This document shows, piece after piece, positions 36,138 through 47,300 of a stretch of 64,000 nucleotides of DNA; position 1 is the first letter of the stretch; the number at the start of each line of letters is the position of its first letter. Under the pieces are notes generated by a model. The model had not been told where the DNA came from and searched no databases. It saw only the letters and a program-made list of their open reading frames with translations. The DNA is from Sympetrum striolatum (taxonomy: Eukaryota > Arthropoda > Insecta > Odonata > Libellulidae), in the NCBI GenBank assembly GCA_947579665.1, contig CANPUZ010000052.1:310001-374000 (forward strand), given 5' to 3'. The position numbers and the translations under genes are program-made.

Positions 36138-36980
36138 TTACTTTGAAATGTAAAACATAAATGTACATTGTAGAAATTACAGCCATCATTTGTTCAGTTA
36201 TCAACTTTGATTTTAGCTCACATTTCAGATCTGTTTTTCTTATCCTTCTATAGTATAGTATGATCTTTGTAGAAATAAATATGCAAATAGCTTCTTCAAG
36301 GACCACACTCTTTGGTGAACTATAATTTTCCCTTTTTCACAACTATTTGTCTAAAGTTTGAGGATGTGACTCTTGCATTTCCCTCTTTCTTTACTAGTTT
36401 TAAAATATATATAGTAAAATTTGTTAACTGCTGTTTTCAATAAATCAAATAAATTGTAGGTAACTTTTTTCCGATCCCTCTCTTATATGTATGATATAAA
36501 TTTATCATCTGAGGAGGAGGAATGTGTATTCTTTCAACGGAGCCTGAAACGTCTCTTACTGTTACTTTGGGATGAATGAAGTTTGATAGGGAATACCTGA
36601 ATGATTGTCCACTTAACACAGGAAACCCCCTTCAATACAGCACAATATTTAAGCATTACATTTTGTTAAAATTAAAATTTTTGGTTATTAGAGTTAACAT
36701 GACAGCCTACAGATAGAGAGATTAGAAGTTAAGTTAAATTAGATATGCAATTTGTTATAGACTTAGTATTACCTTTTTACAGTCTGATAATTTGTGTTCT
36801 AGAATCTTTAATAAGCTTCCACAGTTTGCCTTTCATATCGACTGTAAAAAATTTAATATGATTATTGAACATTGGTTGCTAGCCAATCCTTTATATTCCT
36901 ATGTCAGTGTTAAGTCATAAAACCTTTATAACCTAAACTAACTGATATCCTAATCTACAAAGTTTTTAGTTATAGTATAG
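36138..36980. other. No gene recognised
   Basis: AT-rich, no supported feature. Confidence 0.4.
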
Positions 36981-36981
36981 C

Positions 36982-37480
36982 AAGGGCTTGAGACAGGGCT
37001 GTACTTTAGCACCAGTATTATTTAAAATTTATTTGGAGGAAGTGTAACCGAAAAAGTGGAACTGAAAAAATAAATTTGGAAATATGGGTATCCCCATTGG
37101 AAAAGATACCATATATACCTTATTGTTTGCAGATGATCAGGTCATTGTGGCTGGAGATAGAGACGATGCGAGTTATATGTTCCGGAAATTAGAAGAAGAG
37201 TATTTAAAGTTGGGACTAACAATAAACAAAGATAAAACAGAATATATTATAGTGGGTGATGATGAACAGGATGACTTGGATGTTGGAGACTACAAAATAC
37301 AGAATACTAACCTCTTTTAATACTTAGGGGTTACCTTAACTGCAAAAGGCTGAAGTACTCACGACATAGCTAATAAAATAGGTCAAGGAAAACGGGCAAT
37401 TCGTCTTCTAAACCCAACTCTGTGGAGTGACAAAATCTCAAAAAATATGAAAAGAACTATTTACAAAACTATTGTCTAAA
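36982..37480 (+). pseudogene. LINE reverse transcriptase fragment
   Basis: Reads KGLRQGCTLAPVLFKIYLEE (36982 on), a stop, then TLLFADDQVIVAGD with the catalytic FADD box (about 37120-37150). NKDKTEYIIVG, YLGVTLTAKG and KRAIRLLNPTLW ... IYKTIV follow. These are the palm and thumb blocks of non-LTR reverse transcriptases in normal order, of the kind often annotated in insects as craniofacial-development-protein-2-like or type-1 retroelement proteins. In-frame stops at 37042, 37318 and after TAKG show it is dead. The segment after KTIV switches to a different LINE type. Confidence 0.75.
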
Positions 37481-37720
37481 TATTTTAAAGTTCTCATTTA
37501 CCCTGTTTTAGAATATTGCTTCTTAAGTTATTCTCCTCAATATTCTATCCACATCTGTACGATAGAAAAGGTTCAAAATAGATTTCTTGGATTATAACTA
37601 AGTATTGAATTAGGCTATGAATATAAATCAGTTTCCATTGAAGATGTAACATTAAATTTGGTATTGTAAGCTTATCCAAAAGAAGAAAGGTACTTGCGAA
37701 CTTTTATTAATAAAAACGTT
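37481..37720 (+). pseudogene. Second LINE scrap (Jockey-like thumb region)
   Basis: In another frame: LIYPVLEYCFLSYSPQYSIH and IEKVQNRFLGL, then a degraded SVSIEDVTL. This matches the post-polymerase region of Jockey-like LINEs and looks joined onto, rather than continuous with, the preceding fragment. Confidence 0.55.
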
Positions 37721-37724
37721 TAAC

Positions 37725-39050
37725 TTGAATTATCCACCCTTTGTTAGATTTAATTTTTATGTATCTATTTACATGTCTTATTGAATTGTTGTATTTCATA
37801 TTGTATTCAAAAGCATTATGCTGTTCTATACTGATTTTACGTCCTGCCATTTACTTTGTAAACACAATTGTTTTCATATGTACTTTCTTTTTGCTACTTG
37901 TAATTTGGTCTCCTTAATAACCCATCATAAATGAATATTATTATTATAAGTCAAAATCTGGTCTCTTTTCCTCCATTGATTCTTCACTCCACCAACTACA
38001 TGTTTAATCCTCCATTACTGTGTCTTCAACGCTCTGCCAACTCAGTTCTTGCCAAAAAGTCTATTGTTATATTTAATACTTCTGTCAAACAAACCAAAGC
38101 CTTAAAAATTCAATCCTAATTTTGTAATATTAATTTTAATTGATTTCATTATGAAATGTAACTACTAATTTTGTAATTATCTTTGTTTTTCTCTTAAATT
38201 GAAATTTTCTACATTAGTCCTTTCATATATGATTTAAATTATTTGATTTTTATATTTTTATTATAGATATGACATTTTCCTTTCTCTAAATTATGCTTTA
38301 TGTCTTTATACTTTGTATACTATAGTCTTTAGATATTTGGGGAGTATCTTAACTGAAAACTTGTACTGTACCGAAGAAATCAAAGCAAGGAGAAAGAATA
38401 TTGATAATATTATTATAATCTTATATTATTTAATAATCCCGTTTTATATATAATCCCGTAACAGTTGGCGGAAAATATGTTAGCATTTCGATGTGCAACA
38501 TCTGTGAGATTACTGTTTTAGTTCATATAGGTTTTTCTCTCCCCAGTTATGCCATTTATTCATTATTATAGAATACTAATACAAATTGCTCAGTGTTTAT
38601 CTCATGTTATCACACGGAGAAAGGTAAAATTGATTAAGAGTTTTCATTTTTTATTGATTAGCTTAAAGAGACTCATATGTTAAACTATATTTTAGTATTT
38701 TCCTTTATTTCCTGTATGTATCAATGTTTTTAAGCCAGATGATTTCTCAGTAACGCAACTATTTTTAATCTTATATTATTTAATAATCCTGTCTGTTTAC
38801 GGACGAATTTTAGCCTATGAAGGCTCCAATTATCCCCTTTTTATTCCTCTTTTTGCATTTTTATTAATAACAGTACAGTATTAACCGAGTACAGTTAGGT
38901 TAATCAAAATTAGCCATTTATCTGCGCAGGGGAGACTTTTAATATTGTACGAATTTTGAAATTTTGGAAATGTTTGGCTTTAGAGTTATGGTGTGAAACA
39001 GTGTTTTGACCCAGTCTGGAGTCAAACTGGAGACAGCTAGGTGGATAAAA
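37725..39050. other. No gene recognised
   Basis: Very AT-rich. The block ATCTTATATTATTTAATAATCC occurs twice (about 38417 and 38770), a direct repeat about 350 bp apart of unknown origin. Confidence 0.4.
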
Positions 39051-39059
39051 GTTGTCACA

Positions 39060-39160
39060 AGTCGGATGAAGAATGATCATCATGCCAAAATTTCATCAAA
39101 ATCGGTTGGATTGTTTTTGAGTGATGCTGTAACAGAGAGACAGACATGAAAATTAACAAA
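39060..39160 (+). repeat. RTE-like LINE 3' UTR motif
   Basis: The run CCAAAATTTCATCAAAATCG followed by GTTGGATTGTTTTTGAGTG and a CAGAGAGACAGACATG stretch resembles a 3' UTR motif common to insect RTE-type LINEs (recalled, not searched). Confidence 0.4.
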
Positions 39161-39174
39161 AAGGTTACAAAAGT

Positions 39175-39355
39175 AAAAAACACATGCACACTAGTACAAT
39201 TTTCGCAAATTGTAATAAAGCTGTTAAACAGCTAATTTTAGCAGCTACCTTTAACAGCTAACTTTAACAGCTAGTTTTAACAGCTAACTTTAACAGCTAG
39301 TTTTAACAGCTTTATTAAAATTTGTGTAATTCGTGCAAGTCTGGGTGTGTTTTTT
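39175..39355. repeat. Fold-back element with TTTAACAGCTA tandem core
   Basis: Outer arms of about 53 bp (39175-39227 and 39303-39355) are imperfect inverted repeats. Between them lie about five units of an AACAGCTA motif, with alternating CTTT and GTTTT spacers. Confidence 0.6.
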
Positions 39356-39472
39356 CTTTTGTAAGTTTAAAATGAGGTTTCATCAAATAACACTGGAGTT
39401 GATTTCTTTAATGAAAAGGTGTTTTGTACCTGGGAACAACCTTAGTATCCAGAAATACAACTTGTTTTGGCA

Positions 39473-39619
39473 AAGTGTTACGTCTGGAGCGTAATGCTAT
39501 ATGGAGCAGAGACCCTATGGAAAAGTGAAATAAAAAGGATAGATGCCTTTAAAATGTGCAGGAGAATGGAGGGAATTAGTTGGAAAGATAGAGTGAAGAA
39601 TGAAGTTACGAAGAATTGA
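39473..39619 (+). pseudogene. LINE C-terminal fragment
   Basis: A 48-codon frame reads KCYVWSVMLYGAETLWKSEI, KRIDAFKMCRRMEGISWKDR and VKNEV, the LLYGAETW ... RISWxDRVxNEEV region near the C-terminus of R4/CR1-like LINEs. It ends at TGA 39617. Confidence 0.7.
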
Positions 39620-40379
39620 GAAACAACTGGCAGAGAAAATTAGGTGGAGAAAGATGAATTGTTTAACCCATTGAGATCGGCTAGCAATTTTAATACTGTA
39701 GTCAAAAACAGAATCTAATTTTCCTGTTTTCTGGAAGATAATGGAACTTTATAGTGAATAACAATGAAGAAAACAAATTACAAACATTTTGAGCAATTAG
39801 ATAATGATTTGAAATTTGGCCGCTGATCGACCTACACTCCCGAGTAAAGTTTAGGTTGCGTAAAGTAGGCTACCCTGCACTGCATTTTCTGCACCGACAA
39901 TGAATCCATTTATATTATTAGGTATTTTTACAAAGATTCTTTCAAAAAAGGGTGAATGCGATCTTAATTAGATATGATACCCATGAAATGTTCTTACCTT
40001 TGTAAAATACACCGTGTTATCTTTAGATTTTGGATTCAGTATTCCATAAAACGAAAAAATTTCGAATTTTACTTCGAATTATGAGAATAGCTCAGTATAT
40101 CAGAAGCTCAATTTGGGGAAAATGGGTCCTAGATATACCAAAGCACTTTTAGTTCAAAATCGCACTTCCAACTACTACGCAAAGCAAGAAAAATGTGAGA
40201 AAAACAGAAATGGCTTCACTCCTTAGCTGCGCAAACTGTATTGGGAAGAAAGGCAAAATTCTAGCTCTCTCAAAGAAGTCTGCGGAAGAGGAGGAAAGAA
40301 AATAACCACCGCCCATTGGCGTCCTCCTCTCCTGGGTACCGTCACCAAGGGCCCTGATCCCAATTGGTTAACGAAAGAG

Positions 40380-40572
40380 TGTTTGCCGAAGACTGCATTA
40401 GAGGGAATGGGAAAAGAGGATGTGGTAGAAAAAAATATGATGCTGGACATGGTGGGGAGTAACTACAGTGAAGTGAAGAGGATGGCCCAAGAAAGACAAA
40501 TGAAGAATGTCGGCAATGAGTGGACCTGCCAGGAGTCAGAAAAACCTATAATAATAATAATAATAATAATGT
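40380..40572 (+). pseudogene. LINE C-terminal end with TAA tail
   Basis: The frame MLDMVGSNYSEVKRMAQERQ ... WTCQESEKP matches the last residues of the same LINE class (YxxVKRMAQERxxWR). It runs directly into an ATA/TAA microsatellite at 40551-40572, the expected tail. Together with 39473-39619 it may be one element separated by unrelated sequence. Confidence 0.6.
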
Positions 40573-41539
40573 TTATTGTGGATTCTACCCCATTTACAGA
40601 TTTAGAATCATAAAAAATGGCATAAAAATAAAAATAACAATAAATGCGGCACAATTTTACAACTTATTATATACATATGCAATTGGATGAGATATAATTG
40701 ATAATTGCAAGAAAATTCCAATAAAATGGGTATTTAAACATTGAAAACAAAAAGCAAGATACAGATAAGTATAAAAAAGTAACATTAGTTGTGAAAAGCT
40801 ATCGACAAATACAAAATTGTTGCAAAGCAATTAAGTATATGATGCACACAATATTATTTTATAGAATGTAGATATATAAAGTAAATGAAATAAAAATTTA
40901 GGGAATTATAATAAGAAAATATAATAATTACTAAATTTTAATTCACCGTCATCACCAAGGGAATAATCTTACCCATAAGAAATGCATAATTCTTTTTAAT
41001 GATTCAAGACTAATATTATGTACATCAATTTTATCACACAGTAAATTACAGTTTCTGATTGCTTTAAGTATAGGTGAAATGTGAGAATAATTCCTTTTTG
41101 TAAGCTTGGTTATAAATATAAGGCTATGATGCTATATCTAAATACTCATGAAAACATATGCTTAACCTTGTACTATAAACATGCATTTCTGTAAAGGGAT
41201 TTTCTGATATAAGATAAATAAAATGATTTGTATTATAGTCCATTTACTAGGATGTTTAGGTTAGTGAGCAGTCTTCCTGAAGAAAAAGAATTATTTTCGG
41301 GTGGTCTAAAATACTTAAAAAACCAATTAGATCATTACTTGTCTATACCTTATTTCTTCTATCTTTGGATATACAGTTTAATTTTTGCGATAAACTAAAA
41401 TAAATTTGTAATTTTTTTATTTTACATCACAGTCAGGCATTGCATAAATTTAAAAAAATAACCAGTCTCCAAAGTCAACATTTTAGCTTTTATTAGGTTT
41501 AACGAAATCATGTAAATTCTTTTGCCGAATAGTATGGCG
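40573..41539. other. AT-rich DNA, possibly a LINE 3' UTR on the minus strand; no gene
   Basis: Begins right after the TAA tract with GTTTATTGTGGATTCTACC, reminiscent of a second LINE inserted on the minus strand with the same tail, but no coding part was found. Confidence 0.35.
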
Positions 41540-42780
41540 CTAATAGTTCATGCAGTCAAGTCTAATCCGATCTAAGTTATCGGAAAAGGTCCTGGAAACA
41601 TTTGCCGTTGCTGCATATCGTTGGAGCACATTTAGAGCCGTTGTGACTTCTCCACGGGTGGGAGGCTCAAGCGACTCCTCCTCACTTTCATCCGAGGATG
41701 ATTCTTTGATATTCGCGTTTACTTCCTCGTCAGGAAAGGAACATACGGCCAGATCATTGTCAAACTCCAAATATTCTTCAAACGTTAACTCAACCTGGCA
41801 ATTTTAAGCAAAAATTCAATTTAAATATCTTTGAAGAAGATACAATCAACGCTCAAACTGCGGAGATATTCTCACGATACTTACCATTGCCGACGAAAGT
41901 GTTTGCAAAAGCTCCCATTCCTCAGGTGTGTCCTTTTCAGTAGCCGCTCCTTGTCCAACAGCAGAATCGACATCACTATGGGTGCAAGCCTTATCGAAGC
42001 AACTTCTTATATGCTTTGCAGAAACAGATTCCCAAACTGCTCCAATCGCTCTTATAGCATCCAAAAGAGTCCAACTGAATGTATCGCTTCCTTCCTCTGC
42101 GAGGATCGCTGCTCGTACCAAATGAGTCCGATAATACCTCTTCAGTAGAGCGCTGATTCTCTGATCCAATGGTTGCAAACGACTAGTTGTGTTTGGCGGA
42201 AAAAAACCAAACCTTGATGTTAGTCAACTCCATTTTTCTTATGTTGTGGGCAGCGCAGTTGTCCATCGTGAGTAACACATGACGATTCTGAGCAGCCAAA
42301 GGTCTATTAAATCGCACGAGCCATTCACGAAATGCAGTGCCGTCAATCCATGCCTTCCTGTAGTGGGTGTAATCGCAGGGCAGCTTTGAAAGATCAATGT
42401 GCTTGAAGCATCGGGGGCTCTTTGATTTTCCAATCACCCACTATCGTAACTTCTAGCTTCCGTCCAAATTGCAAGTGAGAACAACGGTCAATCGCTGCAT
42501 ACTGTGACTGCCTCCATGGCATTTCTCTCCCTTAATGCTCATATTACGGATTGGCAAGAGGTTATAAAATACACCCGTTTCTTCCATGTTTAAAACGTCT
42601 CGAGGAGAGTACTTTTCTCGAAGAAGTCTAAAATCAGCCAGCCACTCATTGACACTTCCTTCGTTCACTTTATTTGCTTCCCCACATATCACTTGCGAAG
42701 AGATTCCACGGCGTTTTTGGAATCACCACAGCCAGCCACTGGAGGACTTAAAGTCGTTCATTTCCAAGCTGGATGCAATG
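41540..42780 (-). pseudogene. Tigger/pogo-type transposase, two exons, broken
   Basis: Minus-strand DDE_1 transposase. In order: the CENP-B-type HTH end (FKSSSGWLWWFQKRRGIS), VNEWLADF, the first acidic block (NMEETGVFYNLLP), the KCHGGSHSMQRLTVVLTCN block, and WVIGKSKSPRCFKHIDLSKL. The second acidic site is LLTMDNCAAH, and PPNTTSRLQPLDQ holds the third. A 90-bp intron (41884-41795, GTAAGT donor, TGCCAG acceptor) joins the C-terminal acidic tail (VELTFEEYLEFD) in frame. Damage: TAG at 42453-42455 and TAG at 42441-42443 in an otherwise unbroken frame, and a 1-nt shift in the 7-A run at 42200-42206. The extreme N-terminus is not seen. The first site reads MEET where DET/DES is usual. It is a dead element, not a TIGD host gene, because one TIR is present. 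Confidence 0.85.
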
Positions 42781-43178
42781 GAGTAAGGACTCACTCACAG
42801 TCGTCGACACGAGAAGACTAAGAAAATTCATCCAAACTTACTCCCTGACTCACTCCTTGCCTACCATTCTCACTATCTCATTGGGTCCCTTGCATTTTCT
42901 TGGGTGTCTTACTTATTATATTGGATGCCCTACATTGTCTTGGGTTATCGTTTCAAAACGAGGGACCAAGGCAACGTATTATCCTCAAAGTCATGGTTCT
43001 TATTCTGCCAGGCAGTTTGCCTTAAGCGAACTATATGATTCAAGGGATGGAGGAAACTGTTCGAAATTCGTCTTAACCGAAATTTGTGTTAAACGAACAA
43101 AACCCCGTAAGACACTATACATTCCTGCCAGGACCATGATAATGTTCGCGTAATCGAGAGGTTCGTGTTAAACGAGTA

Positions 43179-43199
43179 CGTGTTATCGAGGTTTTACTG
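43179..43199 (-). repeat. Terminal inverted repeat of the Tigger element (5' end)
   Basis: On the minus strand, TA then CAGTAAAACCTCGATAACAC, the form of pogo/Tigger ends with a TA target. The matching left end beyond 41540 was not found. Confidence 0.7.
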
Positions 43200-43329
43200 T
43201 AATTACATAAGTTATTATTTGCTGGTGACCTTAAATTTGAAATTCGCTATTGAAGCGAAAGAAGATTGTGATTAGCACCAACAAGGAATTGAGAATTTAA
43301 TTCCATGGCATGCAGTGAACAATATGCAT

Positions 43330-43745
43330 CTTAACTCTGATAAAAGTAACTTAATCTTGTAATTTGTATGTTGATCTGCATGATATCCTCACTTGTAATT
43401 GCGATACTTATGATTGATTCTTATGTTTATGATCTTTTTACAATGTGTTTTACTTTATCATGTAAGGTCAATGAGACTAATAAAGGTTAATATTATAAAA
43501 GTGTCAAACCGATATTCTTTTTCTTATAAAATTAATTACAAGCCCCTTTAAAGACTTTCCTATTGTAAAATATTTAGGTATTACCATAGAGATATCACCA
43601 ACCCAAAAATCATTGCTATCTTATATAAAACTTTGGTTCTTCTATATTGGAGTACTGCATATATTTCTGGTTTCCTTATCAAGAGGTATACACAAATAAG
43701 CTTGAGAAATTGCAAAAGAGAGTTATGCGAGCTTTTTAGTAATAT
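43330..43745 (+). pseudogene. LINE fragment, copy 1 of a pair
   Basis: Nearly the same sequence as 47300-47880, with about 75 bp missing in this copy. The coding trace reads LGITI, then FLYWSTAYISGFLIKRY-like in one frame; another frame gives the Jockey-type EYC.xFWFPYQEVYTNKLEKLQ block. It ends at the solo LTR. Confidence 0.55.
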
Positions 43746-43749
43746 ATGT

Positions 43750-44375
43750 TGTGGCAATTTTGTCGATAGTCTCGTGCCGACGTGACCGGAGTGGCGTGAC
43801 TTGTGATGACTTGTGGTGACTTGGGTGGCGCCTTCGACTCTTGATCGCTTTTTATATCAAATGGTGGAAGAATACAAAATCTCTGCAAACAGTTTCAAGT
43901 TCAAAAGACCATACTCCGCGCTCGGGCAGTGAAAGGCGTGCCAGCCAGCTCTCAAGGTCTGTCTTCCGCAGCACTGTGTGACCATGAACTCAAGGGCGAG
44001 TCAGTCTAGGTTTTCGGGAGAGACTTTCAGCTGTTCGAAAGAGCAGCACATTGTGGAGTTAGCACTTGGAGAGGAAGGTTGTTTTCGAAGAGAGAATTTT
44101 GCGACGTCTTGTAAATTCGGAGTTTTCCCGAATTGACGTTCGTATTGGGTGATTTTTTGTACTTATTGTCAATGAGCAGTTCAATTCAAGTGATATTTTG
44201 TTGAATAATATTCTTTGACACTTTAATATTATTACTTATTATATTTATTGTTGAAACGTATTCTTTGATTGATTTCCCGATGCCGATACCCCGAGCTGGT
44301 TGCTGTTCAGAGTAGTTATTGAGTTACCGAATGTTTTTCAGTTTCTTTCTAAGTTCTGAACTACTATGTGGCACA
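43750..44375 (+). mobile_element. Second solo LTR, 626 bp
   Basis: Begins TGTGGCAATT and ends TGTGGCACA, flanked by ATGT (43746-43749 and 44376-44379). It is more GC-rich than its surroundings and carries no frame of note. It is unlike the LTR at 29569. Orientation not determined. Confidence 0.8.
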
Positions 44376-44379
44376 ATGT

Positions 44380-44610
44380 GTATGGTGCGGTTGCCTAACT
44401 CCGATATTCTGTTGCTTATTTTTTTTTAAACAAAAGCCCAATGAGTTGAACAGCTAAACAGGTGTCCACTATTTTAAAACAAAGAATGTGCCCTGAAAGA
44501 TTGGTGAGAATCCTTTAGTTACTAAACCATTAACCTGGTGTGTCCTCCTTGTAGGTACAAATTTTCATTTCTCAAAATTGTTTGGCATCAAGCACGTATA
44601 CTAATTAGTA
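44380..44610 (+). repeat. Family B repeat, copy 1
   Basis: About 230 bp sharing the blocks GGTTGCCTAACTCCGATATT, TGAAAGATTGGTGAGAATCC, CCATTAACCTGGT and ATTGTTTGGCATCAAG with copies at 48176 and 49858. Unclassified. Confidence 0.7.
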
Positions 44611-45004
44611 AATTGAATTTAGTATGGATCCATACAATTTAATTAGCATAACTTAAATATACATACACAAGCAAAGTGCCAACTGTCTGTCTTCGAAGTA
44701 AAGACTTTGAAGGAATCATGAAAATTCAACTGAGCTTCTTCTCAATGGCTTTAAAGCTTTAATCCAGGAAATAAGTTTGTAAATCACCGTTAGTTATGCT
44801 TATAAATCAACAAAAAGGTATAATTATAAAAAAATTAATTAAATTATTAAAATTAATTAAAAATTATTTGACAAAATGTAAGATTCCATTTGGTTCAAAA
44901 AAATGTTGCAGGGAGACCAAGGAAGGATCATTTTGAGCCTATTTCCGCTCTCATTACACTGCTTAAAAAAATGTACAAAATGCATCAACTTATAGTTCTC
45001 TTTA

Positions 45005-45842
45005 AAAACCTTTGAGTAAAATGTGGCTTGCATTCTGCAAGCATGTTGATAACACAAATGTAAAGTCGACATTATATCGAGAGGATCCTCAAAAGTAGAA
45101 AAAGTATTGGAAATATTCTTAAAATTAGCTGCAATTTCTCCACCCAGCATCGAACCAGGGTCTTCCTGGTAATACTTACAATGCAGCACAACAGAAGATC
45201 ACCATCTCTAACTGTATATAAAAATTCAAGCAGAAATATTGTGTGAAACTGCCTAAAACAATGTCCTACTTTTCCTTATATTCCTTATGTGAGAAATTTT
45301 AATGTGGTCTGGCATTGAACCAAGAAACAGCATGGTCTTATATATTTTTTTTCTTAAACTGAGTCTCAATATACATCCTCTATCTAAGCAAGAACTTCCT
45401 ATCATTTCAATAAGTGCATTAAAAAAAAAATGAAAAACTAACCCAATGGATTTTAAAGGGCAGATTTTTGCATCGTCCTAGCATTAAACCCAGGATATTT
45501 TCTGTAAAAGTGATTAATGATATCGATAGATCCTTACCATATATATCGGCTCCATGAGTTTAGATTCTCTACCTATCCGAAAAGTATTTTTTTTTACTAA
45601 AGGAAAATCAAAGCAATGCATTTAAATGGGAAAAATCAGGATTTTGGGACCATCTGGAATCGAACTCATGACATTGAGGATCAAAATCGCAATTTTTCTG
45701 GCAGTTACACGTTATGGCCAATCCATGGTAAAAATTTCTAGTCAATGACGCCTGTGGTTTAGCCTGTGAATTAGTATCCTATCTATATATGTAGTTAGAT
45801 ACATGAATGAATCCGGAGAAGCATCTATATATAATAGAGATA
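45005..45842 (+). repeat. Family A modular repeat, copy 9
   Basis: Palindrome GCTTGCATTCTGCAAGC near 45028, cores near 45148, 45312, 45480 and 45657, and the ATGAATGAATCCGGAGAAGC end with TCTATATATAATAGA at 45822-45838. It has four modules, like copy 1. Confidence 0.8.
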
Positions 45843-46125
45843 TTTGACAATGTAATAAAGTTATAAGACTGTATAACACGATTAAGTTCTTAAAATATTG
45901 AAAAAGAAGAGTGGTGGACATTTTTTAGTCCTCCCTTGGTCCTTTAATAGTTAACCACAAAGTAGGTATTGTAGTGAATTAAATTTCATATTCCCTTTCT
46001 TATCTAAACTTGTCCACTCCACAAAATAGGTGCATAATCTCATACCTACTCTTACTACACAAAACAATTCGAGGGGGTGTTAGTTCTTTTCTTGTCTAAA
46101 ATTCAATTTCATATTCCATCTCATT

Positions 46126-46475
46126 ATGTCTTTAATATTAAAATGTGATAGTTATACTAATATGGATACAATGCTCCAAAGATTAGGTTGGTTAAATGTG
46201 GAACAAGCTCTAAAATATCAAGTATTGAATTTTGGGCATGAAATAAAAATGTGTCTGATGCCTGAATGTTTACAAAAATTCTTAGAGATAAACAGTGCGA
46301 TGTACACAGACATAATACTGGAGGATGAAGCGATTTCCACATTCATTTCTTCTCCAAATACACTAATCTCCTTATTTTTTTGAGGAATAATGTTGTACAA
46401 CTCACTTCTACACAAGACAGAGGTTCCCTAATCTAGTGATTTTTCAAAGAAATCTAAAAAAATGTCTTGTTGACA
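46126..46475 (+). pseudogene. LINE C-terminal fragment (Jockey-like)
   Basis: SLILKCDSYTNMDTMLQRLG, WLNVEQALKYQVLNF and CLMPECLQKFL form the conserved ...LxWLxVxQRxxYxxLxFxxKIxxxLMPEYL block. After a stop at 46381 the trace continues (IMLYNSLLHKTEVP, then FSKKSKKMS), matching LKLYNxLPxEI and FKKxLK of such proteins. It has the same orientation as the fragments at 43.5 and 47.6 kb and may derive from the same element. Confidence 0.7.
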
Positions 46476-46479
46476 ATAT

Positions 46480-47300
46480 GAGTGCCAATGACAGTTCCTG
46501 TAATTATCTTTCATTTATCAGATGTTTTTTGTACTGTTTTTAATGTTAAATAGTTTTTATGTCACATATTTATAATAATATCTATTAGTAAATTTTTTAC
46601 TAACAATGCTTTATATTCTAAAGTTGTATAAAATATGGTATAAAATAAGAAGCGAAAATTGCAATCAGTTTCGACCTGATCACCTTGATTTAAATCATCC
46701 TTATTCAATTAGTTGAAGCCAAATAGAGGCATAACACTGTTAATAATAATATTGAAAGGTTATTTCCAGCTAAAAGAGTATGTAGATCAAAATGAAGCTG
46801 CTAACTTCTATTTTCAGTGGTTTCATTCTGTGTATGCTCTTGTTTATGTAGTTTATAAAAACATTACATTTTCACAAATATATTTAGATATCTAACGATG
46901 TTCTTAACAGCTTCAATGCCAAGCTTTTTATAAGCTATCTAAATGAAAAAGTATTAACAAGAAAATTACTCAAATAAAAAAAATATTAAATAAGTTTTTA
47001 AAAAATTATAGATTTTCTTGAATGGTTACCATATATTTAATGTATTTATTTTATTTTAAATATATTAATGAATTTGAATGTATTTAAATGAATTGGGCTG
47101 AATTAAGCTTATATTATTATTATTTATTATATTATTAAGTTTGAAAACTTTAGAAACTAGGAGAAGAAACTTTGGAATTATTTTTCTACATAAAACAACT
47201 ATATTGACTCACCCGAAATGCTCTCATTAAATAATATTAGTGTTCCTCGACATTGTGTAAGAAATAAATACATCTTGTATTTTTTATATTGTATTTTGTA
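46480..47300. other. No gene recognised
   Basis: Very AT-rich with short TTA runs; no frame supported. Confidence 0.4.

Noticed and set aside
35311..36306. Frames of 60-124 codons inside the palindrome, one with a Cys-rich stretch recalling a piggyBac C-terminal tail
   Set aside because: The same frames occur mirrored on both strands because the arms are inverted copies. The sequence is better explained as an LTR, and no TTAA ends are present.
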